From assembly GCA_003996215.1 (NCBI GenBank), contig QJPP01000002.1, forward strand, positions 620,001 to 684,000: a DNA stretch of 64,000 nucleotides, given 5' to 3'. A program made the position numbers and the translations under genes. A model generated the notes under the pieces. It searched no databases, was not told the origin of the DNA, and saw nothing but the letters and a program-made list of their open reading frames with translations. Positions 45,601-55,733 of the stretch are shown piece by piece; position 1 is the stretch's first letter; each line of letters opens with the position of its first letter. Source of the DNA: Jaltomata sinuosa. Taxonomy: Eukaryota; Streptophyta; Magnoliopsida; Solanales; Solanaceae.

Positions 45601-47834
45601 TGTTGGTGCAATTCTTATTTGCTTGTTCCTCATGTCTTCTTTTGCAAATTTGGTTTGCAGGGCGACAATCAAATTCCAACAGCAGCAAAATCAGGTCCAT
45701 GGAGGAAGGTTAGTACCAATTAACTGCTAGTGAATTCAGAATCCATAGGTGCATGTTGAAGTGAGGTTAACTCTGTCATTCTTCTGTATTTGAATAATCA
45801 ACTGATAGGGATGATCTTGTAAACTGCTTGCAAGTTTTCATAATTCATAGGGGCTTCTAGTAATGCATTCTACAGTTGAATAATCAGCTGATAGGGACCA
45901 TTTATCCTTTATTCTAACTTCACTGTGCGTATGCAAACTTGAATTTTGGGCTAGTTCTCTGGGAGTAGCCATTTGCTTTGTATACTTTCACTGTCCAAAT
46001 GTAATTTCTAGATGACAAATTAGAATTCCTGTTCAAGTACTACTTCTCTATGTGACAATTGAACAGAATTGGCAGTAAAACCAAAACAGATATATCTGTT
46101 TATTGAGCTGTTAGTGAGCTGACATAGGTGATGTTTTTTTGGTAGATAAATTCTGTAGTTTTGCAGAATTAAGAAAGGTCGTTTTTGCTGTTTCCAAATT
46201 GAAAAAACGAATGTAACTACTTCTGAGGCATTGTAACGGATAAAAGTGTAAAAGACAGTTGAAATAGAAGATGCTGCCTACTTTATCGGAAACTAGTTTG
46301 GTATGAAATTTGCTTATAGAACTATTTCAGTATTGAGTAAGAGAAAATGTGTTTTTTTCCTTCTCAGAAAATGACGAGAAAAATGTTATGATCATTGTGA
46401 TTCGTGTGCTATATTAGTTCATCAACTTCTATTGTCTTTTTCATCATGCACTCCTTATAAGATTCCTATCAGTGTTAAACCTTTCTTGACCCTTTCGTTT
46501 GTTATTACAGATGCTCTCCTCAAAGGATGTCAACTTTATGGGTTACACTTACAAAAACTTTGAGATTGTGAATGATAATGATGTTGCTCAAATGGGTACT
46601 TAGCTTTTCCTTGAAGTAGATTATAATTATTCCATTTGATCTTATTTTGAACTTATCTTTGCGTAGCAATAAGAATGATTTGATTTCTCCTCTATCTGTG
46701 CTTTGCTAATCAATCCTTTGTTTGTTAAGTATTAAATGGTTTCTTTTTCTTTTGTAATTTTCAGATTGTGATTTGTCTTGAAATGTTTATTTTTATTTTT
46801 CAGCTGAATTGAAGAAGAAGAGCAACAAAGCTAAGAGGCCAACTGTGAAATCGCTTTTCAGTAGGTTATCTGCCCTCTTTATTAAATTATTCTGGTTTTC
46901 ATGGTGCTACTGTCGACTGGAATTATTATTTCTCCAAGCATTACTCCTTGAAAAAGAGAGGCAATAGCCAAGAAATGGAAATAATAGTTGCGTGTCTTCA
47001 CTTGCTTGAGTGGTAGTCATGTTCAGGAAACCTTATCCCAAAAAATGAGTTGCAACTTATACTGGATTTAGCATCATCATCCTTTATATTTATAGAGTTT
47101 CAATGTGTTGGAGGTGAAGAGATTTTTTTTGAATTTCCCATAATGGTGGTAATTTGTCAGAAGGAAACAACGGATATCTATTTTGATGACCGATAAATCT
47201 GTTTGGAGCCAACCTTTATGACCAACCGCAGCCTTCGAAACTCGGGGATAATGGGTTCGCCCTCTACCCTGTTCCACTTAAATACCATGCTTAGTTTGCT
47301 GGCACATGGCTCGAACCTGTGACCTAAGTCACTAATCCCTCAACCTTTGCCACTTGAACTGAGCCGTGGGGGCTCGAAACAAAGGCTATTGCCTATTAGG
47401 ATCAGCTTTCAATTAAAAAAAGAATTAATTATTGGTAGACTCTCCATTTATGATTTTTCCTTTACAGCATTTTGTCCATCATTCTTGTTATCCTTCTGTT
47501 TATTCATCTCTCATGGATCATGAATCTGAAGTTCTCCTAGTGGTGGAAATATCTCCAAAGAAACGTTGGATATTACTATCAGTTTTCAAGCAAATGAGTT
47601 GATTATTGGTTGACCTTCTGTTTGCGATACTTTTACAGCGTTTTGTCCGTCTGTTTCATGTTTTTTTTCTCGTTTTCCCTCTCTCATGGGCTTGAAGAAA
47701 CATGCTAAAATATGGATTTTTATATCTTTGTAGGTGAGGATTCAGAAGCTGCTGACTCTCAACATGCTCATGGGAGTTTCCTTAATCTCTTACCTCCACA
47801 CTTGGAATCCTCGAAGCAGGCTGAACAACTATAG
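39621..47834 (+). CDS. NDR-family AGC serine/threonine kinase
   Basis: This is a nuclear Dbf2-related kinase, a class that acts with MOB co-activators in growth and cell-cycle control. Thirteen coding exons join in frame: 39621-39844, 41495-41669, 42282-42365, 42451-42692, 42818-43037, 43814-43893, 43976-44060, 45243-45374, 45461-45574, 45661-45708, 46511-46595, 46804-46860, 47734-47834, giving 548 residues, normal for plant NDRs. It starts MESAKRWFSSKLGKK. A basic/coiled N-terminal MOB-binding region (about 50-125) is followed by GKGAFGEV, catalytic Lys149, 'HRDIKPDN' (Asp243), DFG 261-263, the NDR-specific basic insert before 'STVGTPDYIAPE' (318-329), and the hydrophobic motif 'FMGYTYKNF' (477-485, Thr481). 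All key residues are present. The exon 2 donor GTCTCT is weak. A 5' leader intron (about 38529 to 39464) is likely. A minimal upstream ORF (ATG GTG CTT TGA) lies in the leader near 39489. Introns hold several SINEs. Confidence 0.95.
40395..40600 (+). mobile_element. tRNA-derived SINE in NDR intron 1
   Basis: A box-A-like CACCTGGCAAAGGTTGAG and a box-B-like CACAAGTTCAAGCCCTGTGC are followed by 'AAAGGGTAGAGGGATGGGCC', CATTATCCCTGAGTTTGGAG and 'GGCTGCGGTTGGCC'. A related copy lies inverted at 47175-47390 in intron 12 of the same gene. Confidence 0.75.
41838..42060 (+). mobile_element. tRNA-derived SINE (second type) in NDR intron 2
   Basis: GTGTGGCCTAGTGGTCATTG gives a box-A-like start and 'ACCATGAGTTCAGGCTCTAA' a box-B-like segment. 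Then come 'GGAGGCAAAACACTAGGTG', 'GTTGGTGGGAGGTAGCAGGT' and 'GGAATTAGTCGAGGTGCACG'. This is a common Solanaceae SINE, close to full length, lying within intron 41670-42281. Confidence 0.75.
43620..43692 (+). repeat. TS SINE / RTE tail in NDR intron 5
   Basis: CTACCCTCCCCTGACCCCAC, TTGTGGGATTGCACTTGGTA and TGTTGTTGTT match the TS tail. It lies in intron 43038-43813, which also holds an (AT)n run near 43230. Confidence 0.7.
47175..47390 (-). mobile_element. Inverted SINE copy in NDR intron 12
   Basis: Read on the minus strand it repeats the order of the copy at 40395: 'AAGTGGCAAAGGTTGAGGG', 'TTAGGTCACAGGTTCGAGCC', 'ATGTGCCAGCAAACTAAGC', 'CAGGGTAGAGGGCGAACCCA', 'TTATCCCCGAGTTTCG' and 'GGCTGCGGTTGGTC'. 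It lies in intron 46861-47733. Confidence 0.75.
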
Positions 47835-48519
47835 TTACATCCAAAACTAATCTGTTAATAACTTCATGACCATAGCCAAAAACAAAACCAACTGGGGCAT
47901 CGTTAAATCCCTCGTCAAGTCAATAGCTTTCATTGTTGTGTTTTTTAACCTAGGTGTATTCCAAGTGTAAGTAAAGTATTCACGACGAAGGCAGTTTTGC
48001 AAATTCTGGTGCAACTGCCTTGGTTCATAGTTTGCGCTTGTTTTGTGTAAATTATTTCTTGGAAGTACATATATCATTCTTTTTGTTGCTAGTTTGTAAT
48101 CTTGCTCACTCTCTAAGCTGCAGAAACTTGTGACCTTGTTCTTGTAATCTCTTCAACTTTGGGTTTATTTATTTCAATAGCCCAATTCTCTAAAGATGAA
48201 TATTCAGGTTTGTGTTCTTGCTGGTTTTTCCTATTATGGAACTTGTGTTATGTCAACTATCATGGAAACTGTCCTTTATTTCTGTGCTTTTGCTTTCTCC
48301 AAAGATGATAGAACAATGGAGAAGACGAATATATCAGGTATTCTGTGAAATTATTTGAGATGCGTGCAAGCTGAGCCCAAATACCACGATTATAAAAAGA
48401 AAAAAAAAGTCATCTCAGGGAATATGAAATTTGTATATCAAACTTAAGAGGATTTATCATACTTGTCCATTTCTATTGTCTGGGAATACACGTACAAATT
48501 ACCTGACGAATAATAGGTA

Positions 48520-48900
48520 CCCACCCCCCATGCCTTACGGCTGACTGAAGCTTCCCTCTTTCCTGGTCTCCATTATCCTGAAAATCTTTGGCGATTGCTC
48601 TCAGCGCAATTGCCAATAGTTTCTATTGAAAGACAGACTGGCTCCTTAAAAACGGTTTCATCAGTCTCACTCGCTCGCTTGTTGGAATGATTGGAACTAG
48701 TAGTTCCTTCAGCTTTAATCACTTGAATTTTTTATATTCCTTTAGTGAGCCTATAGATGGAGACCCTATAGAGGCCTTAAACTCCCGATTTAGACATTAA
48801 AGTAGGCCATTCCGAACTTTTTCCTCATGGAACGGAAAGGGCGAGTCTGCCTTCTCCACGACTTTCCCTTTTTCGGGCTGCTCCTCAAGCCTTCATTGTT
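48520..48900. other. Possible mitochondrial DNA insertion
   Basis: This stretch is clearly richer in G+C and lacks the homopolymer runs of its surroundings. Phrases such as 'GAACGGAAAGGGCGAGTCTG' and 'CACTCGCTCGCTTGTTGG' have the look of plant mitochondrial intergenic DNA. No gene is recognised. This is inference from composition and impression only. Confidence 0.4.
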
Positions 48901-49483
48901 TCAACATGTAAATCCATCTATATTTCAACAACTTACTTCATTTGCTGTTTCATAAAAGTGTTTTAAAGGCAAAGGTGCAGGATTTCTGGCGAGGAAATGA
49001 TCTCTTATAATCACGTACAAATTGAATAGAAGAAAATGACCTTTTTCAGGTCTCTTATGTGTAAAAACACAGATCTTTTGTGTGAAAACGAAGATCTCTT
49101 GTAAAAATAACATAAACTAAAAACAAGTTTGTAAAAGGCTACAAAACCAAATCTCTAATTTCTGGTGACCGGCCGTGTAGGTCAACAATTTAATACGTGT
49201 AGGTTGATCCAAGTATCATTCTTATAATAAAAAAAAAAAAAAAGAGGAAAATTTTGGGTTACAACAAAATCTTGAAATGGCTTCAACTTGCAGAAAAATA
49301 CATGAATTAAGAGATAACATTTTATCTGCTAGTACTAGGATCCTTTGACTTGGACCACAACCTTGTTGATATTGAAAATTAGCCATTGCTTGCACGGGCG
49401 GATCCACAGTATCTGTTACGGGCCGCCTTTGTCTGCTTGTTTCAACTAAGGATGTTGCAGAACAAGGCTCTGATCCTGATGGT

Positions 49484-50913
49484 TTAGTCCGCATTGAGAA
49501 GTGGCTGCAGTGCCTTGACCATAATTGCCATGTTTGGTCGGAAAAGTGGCTCGTCTTGAACACAAAGTCCTACAAGAGCTGCCACCTGAGAAGGAATTAC
49601 CCAAATAGTGGTTACATTCTGAGAAAAAAACCAGGCCTTGCTTTACAAGAATTTGTTCAAAGATAAGAAAGTAAGAAGAAAACCTTAGCAATTGCCCTTG
49701 GAGGGTACTCATTATTTAGTTTGGGATCAACACATTCATTCACTTTATCATCACTTAATAGTGGAGTTGCCTGCATTGAGGATGAAATCAGTATATTGGA
49801 GGCACAAAAATGCACTACTTTTCGAGGATCTAACATGCACCCCCGTCAACATTTTTGAAGAGTCCGAGCAACATGTTAACTATTAGGTAGGTTAAGAGAA
49901 TCTACCCATGCTACAAGACTTTGTTGCCCTTCAGGCATTGTATAATCTACTGCCTTCCTTCCTGTCAACAGCTCTAAGAGAACAACTCCAAAACTATAAA
50001 CATCACTTTTCGTTGTTATCGTTTCTCCCAGGGCATACCTGTACCATAAATTGATTAACATCTTATTATGACGCGATTTTCTTATAAAAGTTCAGAAAAA
50101 TAAAAAATGCAAGGCTTACTCTGGACCATGGTAGCCAAAACTCTCCTGAACTCTAGTGGAATGCTCTGAAGACTGATTTGTCAAGTCGAAATCAGCAACC
50201 TTTGTTGTAAAATCATCAAACAGTAGTACATTGCTAGATCTAACATCGCGATGAATAATTGGCGGTTCAACTTTTTGGTGTAGGTATTCGAGGCCACTAG
50301 CTACACCACAAGCAATTTTAACTCTCTGATTCCAGGTAAGAACTGAACCAGGCTCAGCACCTTGTACTCCTTTTCTACCTATACAACAGAACATCCAACA
50401 ATCACTTATGATCCAATATATTGCTAAAACATCCACTATCTGTTTATGGTTCAATTATCGACGTACCATGTAATACATCATGCAATGTGCCCATGGTTGC
50501 AAACTCGTAAACCAAGATTCGATTGTTTGCTTCTAAGCAATAACCCATCAGAGTCACAAAATTCTCATGCTCAAGTGTTGACACCATTTGCAACTGTATA
50601 CACAAGAAGGAAATTAAAATATTTCGAGAGATTGTTCTATTCGTCCCAAAAAAGAACTCGAAGACACGACTCACCTGTTCTGCGAAGACAGTTTCTGATT
50701 CTGGAGAAGAATCAGTATCCAATTGCTTTATTGCTACTTGTTGGCCATTGCTTAATTTAGCACCATAAACACGGCCATAAGATCCCTCAGCAATCAGACC
50801 TTTCTCCGCAAAGTTATCAGTCAGTATATTTAGCTCATCCAAGGACATGTTTGCACGTACCTCAATTGGTAAAACTTCTTGAGGAGCTGCACTTGGCTCT
50901 CCTCCATCACTAG
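49484..50913 (-). CDS. PTI1-like protein kinase, 5' end missing
   Basis: This is a receptor-like cytoplasmic kinase of the PTI1 group (partners of Pto/OXI1-type kinases in defence and stress signalling). Exons on the minus strand: 50913-50675, 50593-50467, 50378-50120, 50038-49906, 49770-49684, 49585-49484. Phases agree and all junctions are GT-AG. About 315 residues are visible against about 360 normally. Marks are 'MSLDELNILTDNF', GLIAEGSYGRVYGA (Ala for the usual glycine in the loop), 'VAIKQLD', 'YEFATMGTLHDVLHG', 'HRDVRSSNVLLFDD', DFD as is usual for PTI1, 'YSFGVVLLELLTGR' and 'FRPNMAIMVKALQPLL'. The activation loop is about six residues short ('NQSSEHSTRVQESFGYHGPE'). No start codon or myristoylation/cysteine-rich first exon is found; a Copia fragment lies just upstream. 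It may be a decaying duplicate. Confidence 0.8.
49795..49875. repeat. GGATC-type palindromic repeat in PTI1-like intron
   Basis: It has 'AATGCACTACTTTTCGAGGA', 'CCCGTCAACATTTTTGAAGA' and GTCCGAGCAACAT, matching the inverse of the 21700-21815 repeat. It lies in intron 49771-49905. Confidence 0.6.
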
Positions 50914-51068
50914 CTGCATTATCAAAGAAACAGCGTTGAAGACGTAATTGAGTAAATAAAAGTGTGTTCTCTCTAATAGCTTTAGCTTTTAGATGAGATG
51001 GTCACACAATTCAACAGTTTTTATCAAAGCTAACACGTGTAAATCAACAGGATCATATCATGTCCCAC

Positions 51069-51180
51069 TAATAAGTCGATTTAGATCATAAGGACTGAAG
51101 TTACATATCAACACTATGATACTCTAGCCAGGCTAACATTACACCATTCTTAACAAATAAATAAGCAGAAGGAGACAAAG
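51069..51180. repeat. Direct repeat flanking the Copia fragment, copy 1
   Basis: About 112 bases starting TAATAAGTCGAT, with ATCATAAGGACTGAAGTTAC, CTAGCCAGGCTAACATTACA and 'AGCAGAAGGAGACAAAGG', are repeated at 51705-51821 with few differences. This indicates a local duplication. Confidence 0.9.
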
Positions 51181-51254
51181 GAAAAATAAAGCACATTTTA
51201 CAAGGTTAAAAGGTTAACTCACTCTCCACATTCACTGAACCTGCACCCTGATTG

Positions 51255-51700
51255 GCAACATGCAATGGAATCTGAATTTTAGGACCTAATGGACAATCAG
51301 ACTTGGGACATAGTTGAATTGCCACCAAATAAGAAAGTTTTACCTTGTAAATGGATATACAAGGTCAAGCATCATGCTGATGGAACTGTCGAAAGATTAA
51401 AGGCAAGACTGGTAATTAGAGCGGATGTTCAGACGGAAGGAATTGATTTTGGTGAGACTTTTTCACCTGTAGTCAAGATGACTACAATCAGGTCTATTTT
51501 GGTTGTGGCAGTGAAGAAGAACCGAAGATTATCACAACTAGTATGAAAGCTCCTAGTCCTAATCATGTGTGCAAACGCCTAAGATAGGCCTCGAGGCAAG
51601 GGTATCCAGATGACATATTTCTTTTTCTCAACGAGGAGTTCAAAATCAAGGACCATGGGGATCTATACTACTTACTGGGATTAGAAATTTTACGAGAACA
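51255..51700 (+). mobile_element. Ty1/Copia reverse-transcriptase fragment
   Basis: The frame reads 'HAMESEF', a stop, 'DLMDNQTWDIVELPPNKK', 'LPCKWIYKVKHHADGTVERL', 'KARLVIRADVQTEGIDFGET' and 'FSPVVKMTTIRSILVVA'. This is the start of the Copia RT domain. It then breaks off at 51545 and, after a deletion, resumes in another frame with 'DEFKIKDLGDLHYFLGLEIL'-like sequence near 51630-51700. The catalytic YVDD region is absent. It is dead, with no LTRs visible nearby. Confidence 0.85.
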
Positions 51701-51704
51701 TAAG

Positions 51705-51821
51705 TAATAAGTAGATAATTCAGATCATAAGGACTGAAATTACATATCAACAATTTGATGCTCTAGCCAGGCTAACATTACACCATTCTTAACAAATAAA
51801 TTAGCAGAAGGAGACAAAGGG
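51705..51821. repeat. Direct repeat flanking the Copia fragment, copy 2
   Basis: This is the second copy of the block at 51069-51180, about 93% alike by eye. The sequence beyond it (51830-52130) shows no gene; a pair of inverted phrases (CTAATAGTTACGATCTCAG and CTGAGATAATAACTATTAG) sits at 51835-51908. Confidence 0.9.
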
Positions 51822-52184
51822 ATACTAATAGTTACGATCTCAGAAAGTCATCTTGATTCCGATCTTTTTCAACAAAAAAATGACTTCCTGAGATAATAAC
51901 TATTAGTATAGTGACCATATGAGAAATCTAACTCAAAAGTTAACTATGATAGTTCAGAGGAAAGCTTCTTAACCTTGGTTGTAGAATCTATGCTTGATGA
52001 AATTGATAATAGACTTAATGGAACTAATGAAGATGATAGACAAAATGGCACTGATGATAAGGAAGCTATAGTTGACAAGATCTGATTCTGAAGAGGAAGA
52101 CATTGTTCTGTTTCAGTTTCAGTTTTGGTGTTAATTTCTTTTCTTTATAACAAGCAATGGGAAAGGTTTCAGTCAATCATCAAT

Positions 52185-52330
52185 ACGGGTTGCGGTGGGA
52201 TGATGGGTCCCTACACCTTTAATCAGAGGTCTCGGGTTCGAGTCATTAGTATGAAAAAAAATCCAATTGGGAGTGCTGCTCCCAGATTGAGCTCGTCGAG
52301 TTCCAATACGGATACCAAACACTAGTGAGA
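52185..52330 (+). mobile_element. tRNA-headed SINE (GGCGCGA family)
   Basis: GGTGGGATGATGGGTCCCTA, TCTCGGGTTCGAGTCATTAG (box B), 'CAATTGGGAGTGCTGCTCCC', 'CCAATACGGATACC' and 'GAGAAACC' follow the order of this SINE family. Confidence 0.6.
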
Positions 52331-52639
52331 AACCAAAAGAAAAGGTTTCAGTCAAACAACAACTATTAATCTAAATAATATAGCAGCAACTTGCTGGCTG
52401 CTAGACAATATATTTAGTTGATTACTAAAACCAAACAGAGAATAAAACCAAACAATGGTCAATTATTGTTATTTGTTTTAGTCTACTTGCAAGGCACCTA
52501 ACCTTTGGATAGCCCAAAACCTTTGCCTAGCTGTAAAAGGTTAGTCAGAATCATAATTTTTCATATTAATAATAATCAAGATAAGAGAGTTGTTATAAAG
52601 AGAATTAAAATAAGAGAGAAAGCTTAATATTATATTCTA

Positions 52640-52935
52640 GACATAATACATAAATTTTCTCTTTAACTTTGCTTCAACTGTCACTTATGCCCTCCAACTT
52701 GGATGTACACAAGTAGACATTTAAACTTGTATAAAGTTGAACAAGTAAACACACACATTCTATGTGACGTCCTACATGACGTCTTATGCGAATTGCCACG
52801 TAAAACATCACGTAGAATGCGTGTGTCTACTTATTCAATTTTATACAAATTTAAATGCCTACTTGTACATACCCAAAATTGAAGAATATATATGCCAACT
52901 AAAGCCAAGTTAAAAACATATTTATATATTATGCG
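52640..52935. mobile_element. Fold-back MITE with perfect 9-bp target duplication
   Basis: Two inverted arms of about 140 bases face each other almost without a loop: the left starts ACATAATACATAAATTTTCT with CACAAGTAGACATTTAAACT; the right in inverse has GTACAAGTAGGCATTTAAAT. TATATTCTA stands on both sides (52631-52639, 52936-52944). Mutator-type by duplication length. The same arms enclose 1 kb at 22965-24360. Confidence 0.85.
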
Positions 52936-53039
52936 TATATTCTAACTACAAGAAAAGAAAAGTTAGTGTCATAAAACAAAACTTCAGGGAAGGTAATTAA
53001 GTTATAATAACTTGGTAGATAAAATGGTCTATCTCTTAA

Positions 53040-53253
53040 GGGCCAGTTTGGTTGGTAACAAGTTACCCCGAGATAATTAATTTCGAGATTAGTTATCCAC
53101 CATGTATATGAGATAACTTATCCCATCACTATAGTATAAATGGTGAGATAAATAAGTCCGGGGCTAACTAATACCTCCAATCAAATGCAGAATAAAATAA
53201 TCTTGCATTTTATCCGAGACTATTATACCTTATGCTTCACACCAAACAACCCC
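53040..53253. mobile_element. Tourist-like MITE upstream of the PPR gene
   Basis: The ends are GGGCCAGTTTGGTTGG and, inverted, GGGGTTGTTTGGTGTG, with TTA/TAA flanks. The 'TTATCCC'-type interior matches the element at 2605. It ends about 270 bases before the PPR start codon and may form part of its promoter. Confidence 0.7.
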
Positions 53254-53519
53254 TTATAGTATTTTTGATTGAAGAATCGAGCTACATAGTTTTAGCCCGT
53301 ATGTTTCGAACTGATTTAAATCCCAATAAAGACGCCATTTTTAATGTTGTATGAGAAACATCATTGACATAAAACAAACATCACATTCTCAAATTAATCT
53401 TTCCTATGAGCTTTTCAACTAAGTGATTGGCATTTGACAATAGCACACTTTGCAAGTTCACATATGTAACTATTGAAAAAAAAAATCAAGATTCACCCCA
53501 AAATCCCATTGAACCAAAA

Positions 53520-55733
53520 ATGGAATCTTCCAGTGAAAACCTTGTAAAAACCCTTTTAAGGAACCCATCTTCCATCAAAACAAAGTCCCAAGCTAAGCAA
53601 CTCCATGCCCAAATTGTGAAAACAAGAGGGTCAAAGTCTGTTTCACTTGCCACCATCATTCTTGGCATTTACTCTAACCTTAACCTTCTTAAAGAATCTT
53701 TACAAGTTTTCAACAACTTTCCTTATGTACCCACAAAAGCTTGGAAATCTCTTGTCAGGTGTTACTCTTGTAATGGCTATTTTCTTGATTCTTTGGCTTG
53801 TTTTGTTGAAATGAGGGGGTGGGGGAAGTTGCCAGGTAGAGATGTTTTCCCTTCTGTTGTAAGAGCATGTACCCATTTGAAGGAATTGAAGGTTGGTGAA
53901 TGTGTTCATGGTTGTGTTATCAGGTTTGGCATGGAATCTGATCTTTATACTGGCAATGCACTCATGAACATGTATGTAAAATTGCAGCTTTCGTCGTATG
54001 ACTGTCATGTGTTTGATGAAATTCCCCAGTCAAATCGCTATGGCGTGGCCCGAAATTCTGAGATTGGAATTGGTGATATTAGTCAACTAAATGAGTTGAT
54101 AAGGAGTGAAAAAAGTCATTTTGATTCTTTAAGTGGAAGGAGAGTGAAAAATGCTACAGCATTAGATAGTGTGAGTAAGATTTTTCAAGTGATGCCGAAT
54201 AAAGATGTTGTTTCGTGGAATACTGTGATTGGTGGAAATGTACAAAGTGGGTTGTATGAGGAAGCTCTGGAAAGGTTAAGGGAGATGAGCAATGCCAATT
54301 TGAAGCCTGATTGTTTCACTCTGTCCAGTGTCCTTCCTGTTTTTGCGAGGCATGTAGACGTCTCAAAGGGAAAAGCGATTCATGGTTATGCAATTAGACA
54401 CGGGTTTGACAAAGATGAGTTTATTGGGAGTAGCTTAATTGATATGTACGCAACTTGTACCAGGGTTGAGGACTCTTATAGGGTGTTTAATTTATTACCA
54501 GAAAAGGATGACGTTTCTTGGAACTCAATAATAGCAGGATGTGTGCAAAATGGTAATTTTGATGAAGGGCTGGGACTGTTTAGGCAGATGTTAGCTGGTA
54601 ATGTCAAACCTGTGGAAGTTTCATTCTCAGCTATACTTCCTGCCTGTGCTCATTTGACCACACTACATCTGGGGAAACAACTCCATGCATACATAAAAAG
54701 AATGGGGTTTGATCAAAACATGTATATAGCTAGCTCACTTGTGGACATGTATGCCAAATGTGGGAAGATAATGACTGCTAGATGGATTTTTGATAGGATG
54801 GAGGTACACGATTCAGTTTCATGGACAGCCATAATCATGGGGTATGCATTGAATGGTGATGCCCGCGAGGCCACTATTCTATTTGAAAATATGCAACGCG
54901 ATAGGATAAAGCCCAATGCTGTGGCTTGTCTGGCTATTTTAACTGCTTGCAGCCACGCTGGTTTGGTTGATGAAGGTTGGGATTATTTTACAAGTATGAG
55001 CAGATATGGTGTTTCTCCTGACCTCGAGCACTATGCTTCTATTGCAGATCTTCTTGGTCGTGCTGGAAGATTAATGGAAGCTTATAAATTTATCACTGAC
55101 ATGCCTATTAAGCCCACGGGGAGTATTTGGGCTACGCTGCTATCAGCTTGCCGAGTTCACAAAAATGTTGAACTGGCTGAAAAAGTTGCTAAAGAAATGA
55201 CCACAGCTGATCCTGGGAACATGGGACCTTATCTGCTCTTGTCAAATATGTATTCTGCAGCTGGGAGATGGAAAGATGCATCAAAATTAAGAACTAATAT
55301 GAAGAAGAAAGGAATGAGAAAACCACCAGCCTGCAGTTGGATAGAAGTTAGGAACCAGCTGCATGCTTTTGTCTCGGGAGACACATCTCATCCATATTAT
55401 GACCAGATACATGAAGCCCTAAGAGATCTTTATGAACGCTTGAAACAAGAAGGTTATGTTCCCGAGACGAGTGAGGCACTACATGATGTTGATGAGGAGC
55501 AAAAGAGTGATCTGTTGTATACTCATAGTGAGCGGCTTGCAATAGCATTCGGCATTATTACTACTCCTGCTGGGACAACCATTCGCATAACCAAGAATCT
55601 CCGTGTATGCGTAGACTGTCACACAGCCATAAAATTCATATCCAAAATTTTGGGGCGAGAGATAATTGTGAGAGATAATAGTCGATTTCACCATTTCAAA
55701 GATGGGAATTGTTCATGTGGAGACTATTGGTGA
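53520..55733 (+). CDS. DYW-class pentatricopeptide repeat protein (At3g23330-like)
   Basis: PLS-type PPR proteins bind organellar RNA and, with a DYW domain, usually act in C-to-U editing in plastids or mitochondria. The gene is intronless, 737 residues from MESSSENL at 53520; an in-frame ATG at 53427 adds 31 unlikely residues, so the later start, which matches the family, is preferred. PPR repeats run through most of the protein, for example 'DVVSWNTVIGGNVQSGLYEE' and 'DSVSWTAIIMGYALNGD'. A non-repeat spacer of about 50 residues lies near 175-230, also present in the Arabidopsis protein as I recall it. The E/E+ region follows ('GRWKDASKLRTNMKKKGMRK'), then the DYW domain with zinc ligands 'HSER' (about 667) and 'CVDCH' (about 697), ending CSCGDYW. 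It appears intact and full length. The target site is unknown. Organelle targeting is not obvious from the N-terminus. Confidence 0.95.
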   Translation: MESSSENLVKTLLRNPSSIKTKSQAKQLHAQIVKTRGSKSVSLATIILGIYSNLNLLKESLQVFNNFPYVPTKAWKSLVRCYSCNGYFLDSLACFVEMRGWGKLPGRDVFPSVVRACTHLKELKVGECVHGCVIRFGMESDLYTGNALMNMYVKLQLSSYDCHVFDEIPQSNRYGVARNSEIGIGDISQLNELIRSEKSHFDSLSGRRVKNATALDSVSKIFQVMPNKDVVSWNTVIGGNVQSGLYEEALERLREMSNANLKPDCFTLSSVLPVFARHVDVSKGKAIHGYAIRHGFDKDEFIGSSLIDMYATCTRVEDSYRVFNLLPEKDDVSWNSIIAGCVQNGNFDEGLGLFRQMLAGNVKPVEVSFSAILPACAHLTTLHLGKQLHAYIKRMGFDQNMYIASSLVDMYAKCGKIMTARWIFDRMEVHDSVSWTAIIMGYALNGDAREATILFENMQRDRIKPNAVACLAILTACSHAGLVDEGWDYFTSMSRYGVSPDLEHYASIADLLGRAGRLMEAYKFITDMPIKPTGSIWATLLSACRVHKNVELAEKVAKEMTTADPGNMGPYLLLSNMYSAAGRWKDASKLRTNMKKKGMRKPPACSWIEVRNQLHAFVSGDTSHPYYDQIHEALRDLYERLKQEGYVPETSEALHDVDEEQKSDLLYTHSERLAIAFGIITTPAGTTIRITKNLRVCVDCHTAIKFISKILGREIIVRDNSRFHHFKDGNCSCGDYW

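Noticed and set aside
51220..51275. A possible first exon of the PTI1-like gene on the minus strand ('GSVNVE' before a GTGAGT donor)
   Set aside because: It overlaps or abuts sequence that reads as Copia ('HAMESEF') on the other strand and has no start codon; evidence is too weak.
51289..51546. 85-codon ORF as a host gene
   Set aside because: It is clearly the N-terminal part of a Copia reverse transcriptase, truncated.
53427..53519. Upstream in-frame start of the PPR protein adding 31 residues
   Set aside because: The extra residues do not look like a transit peptide and the family start aligns with MESS at 53520; kept only as an alternative.
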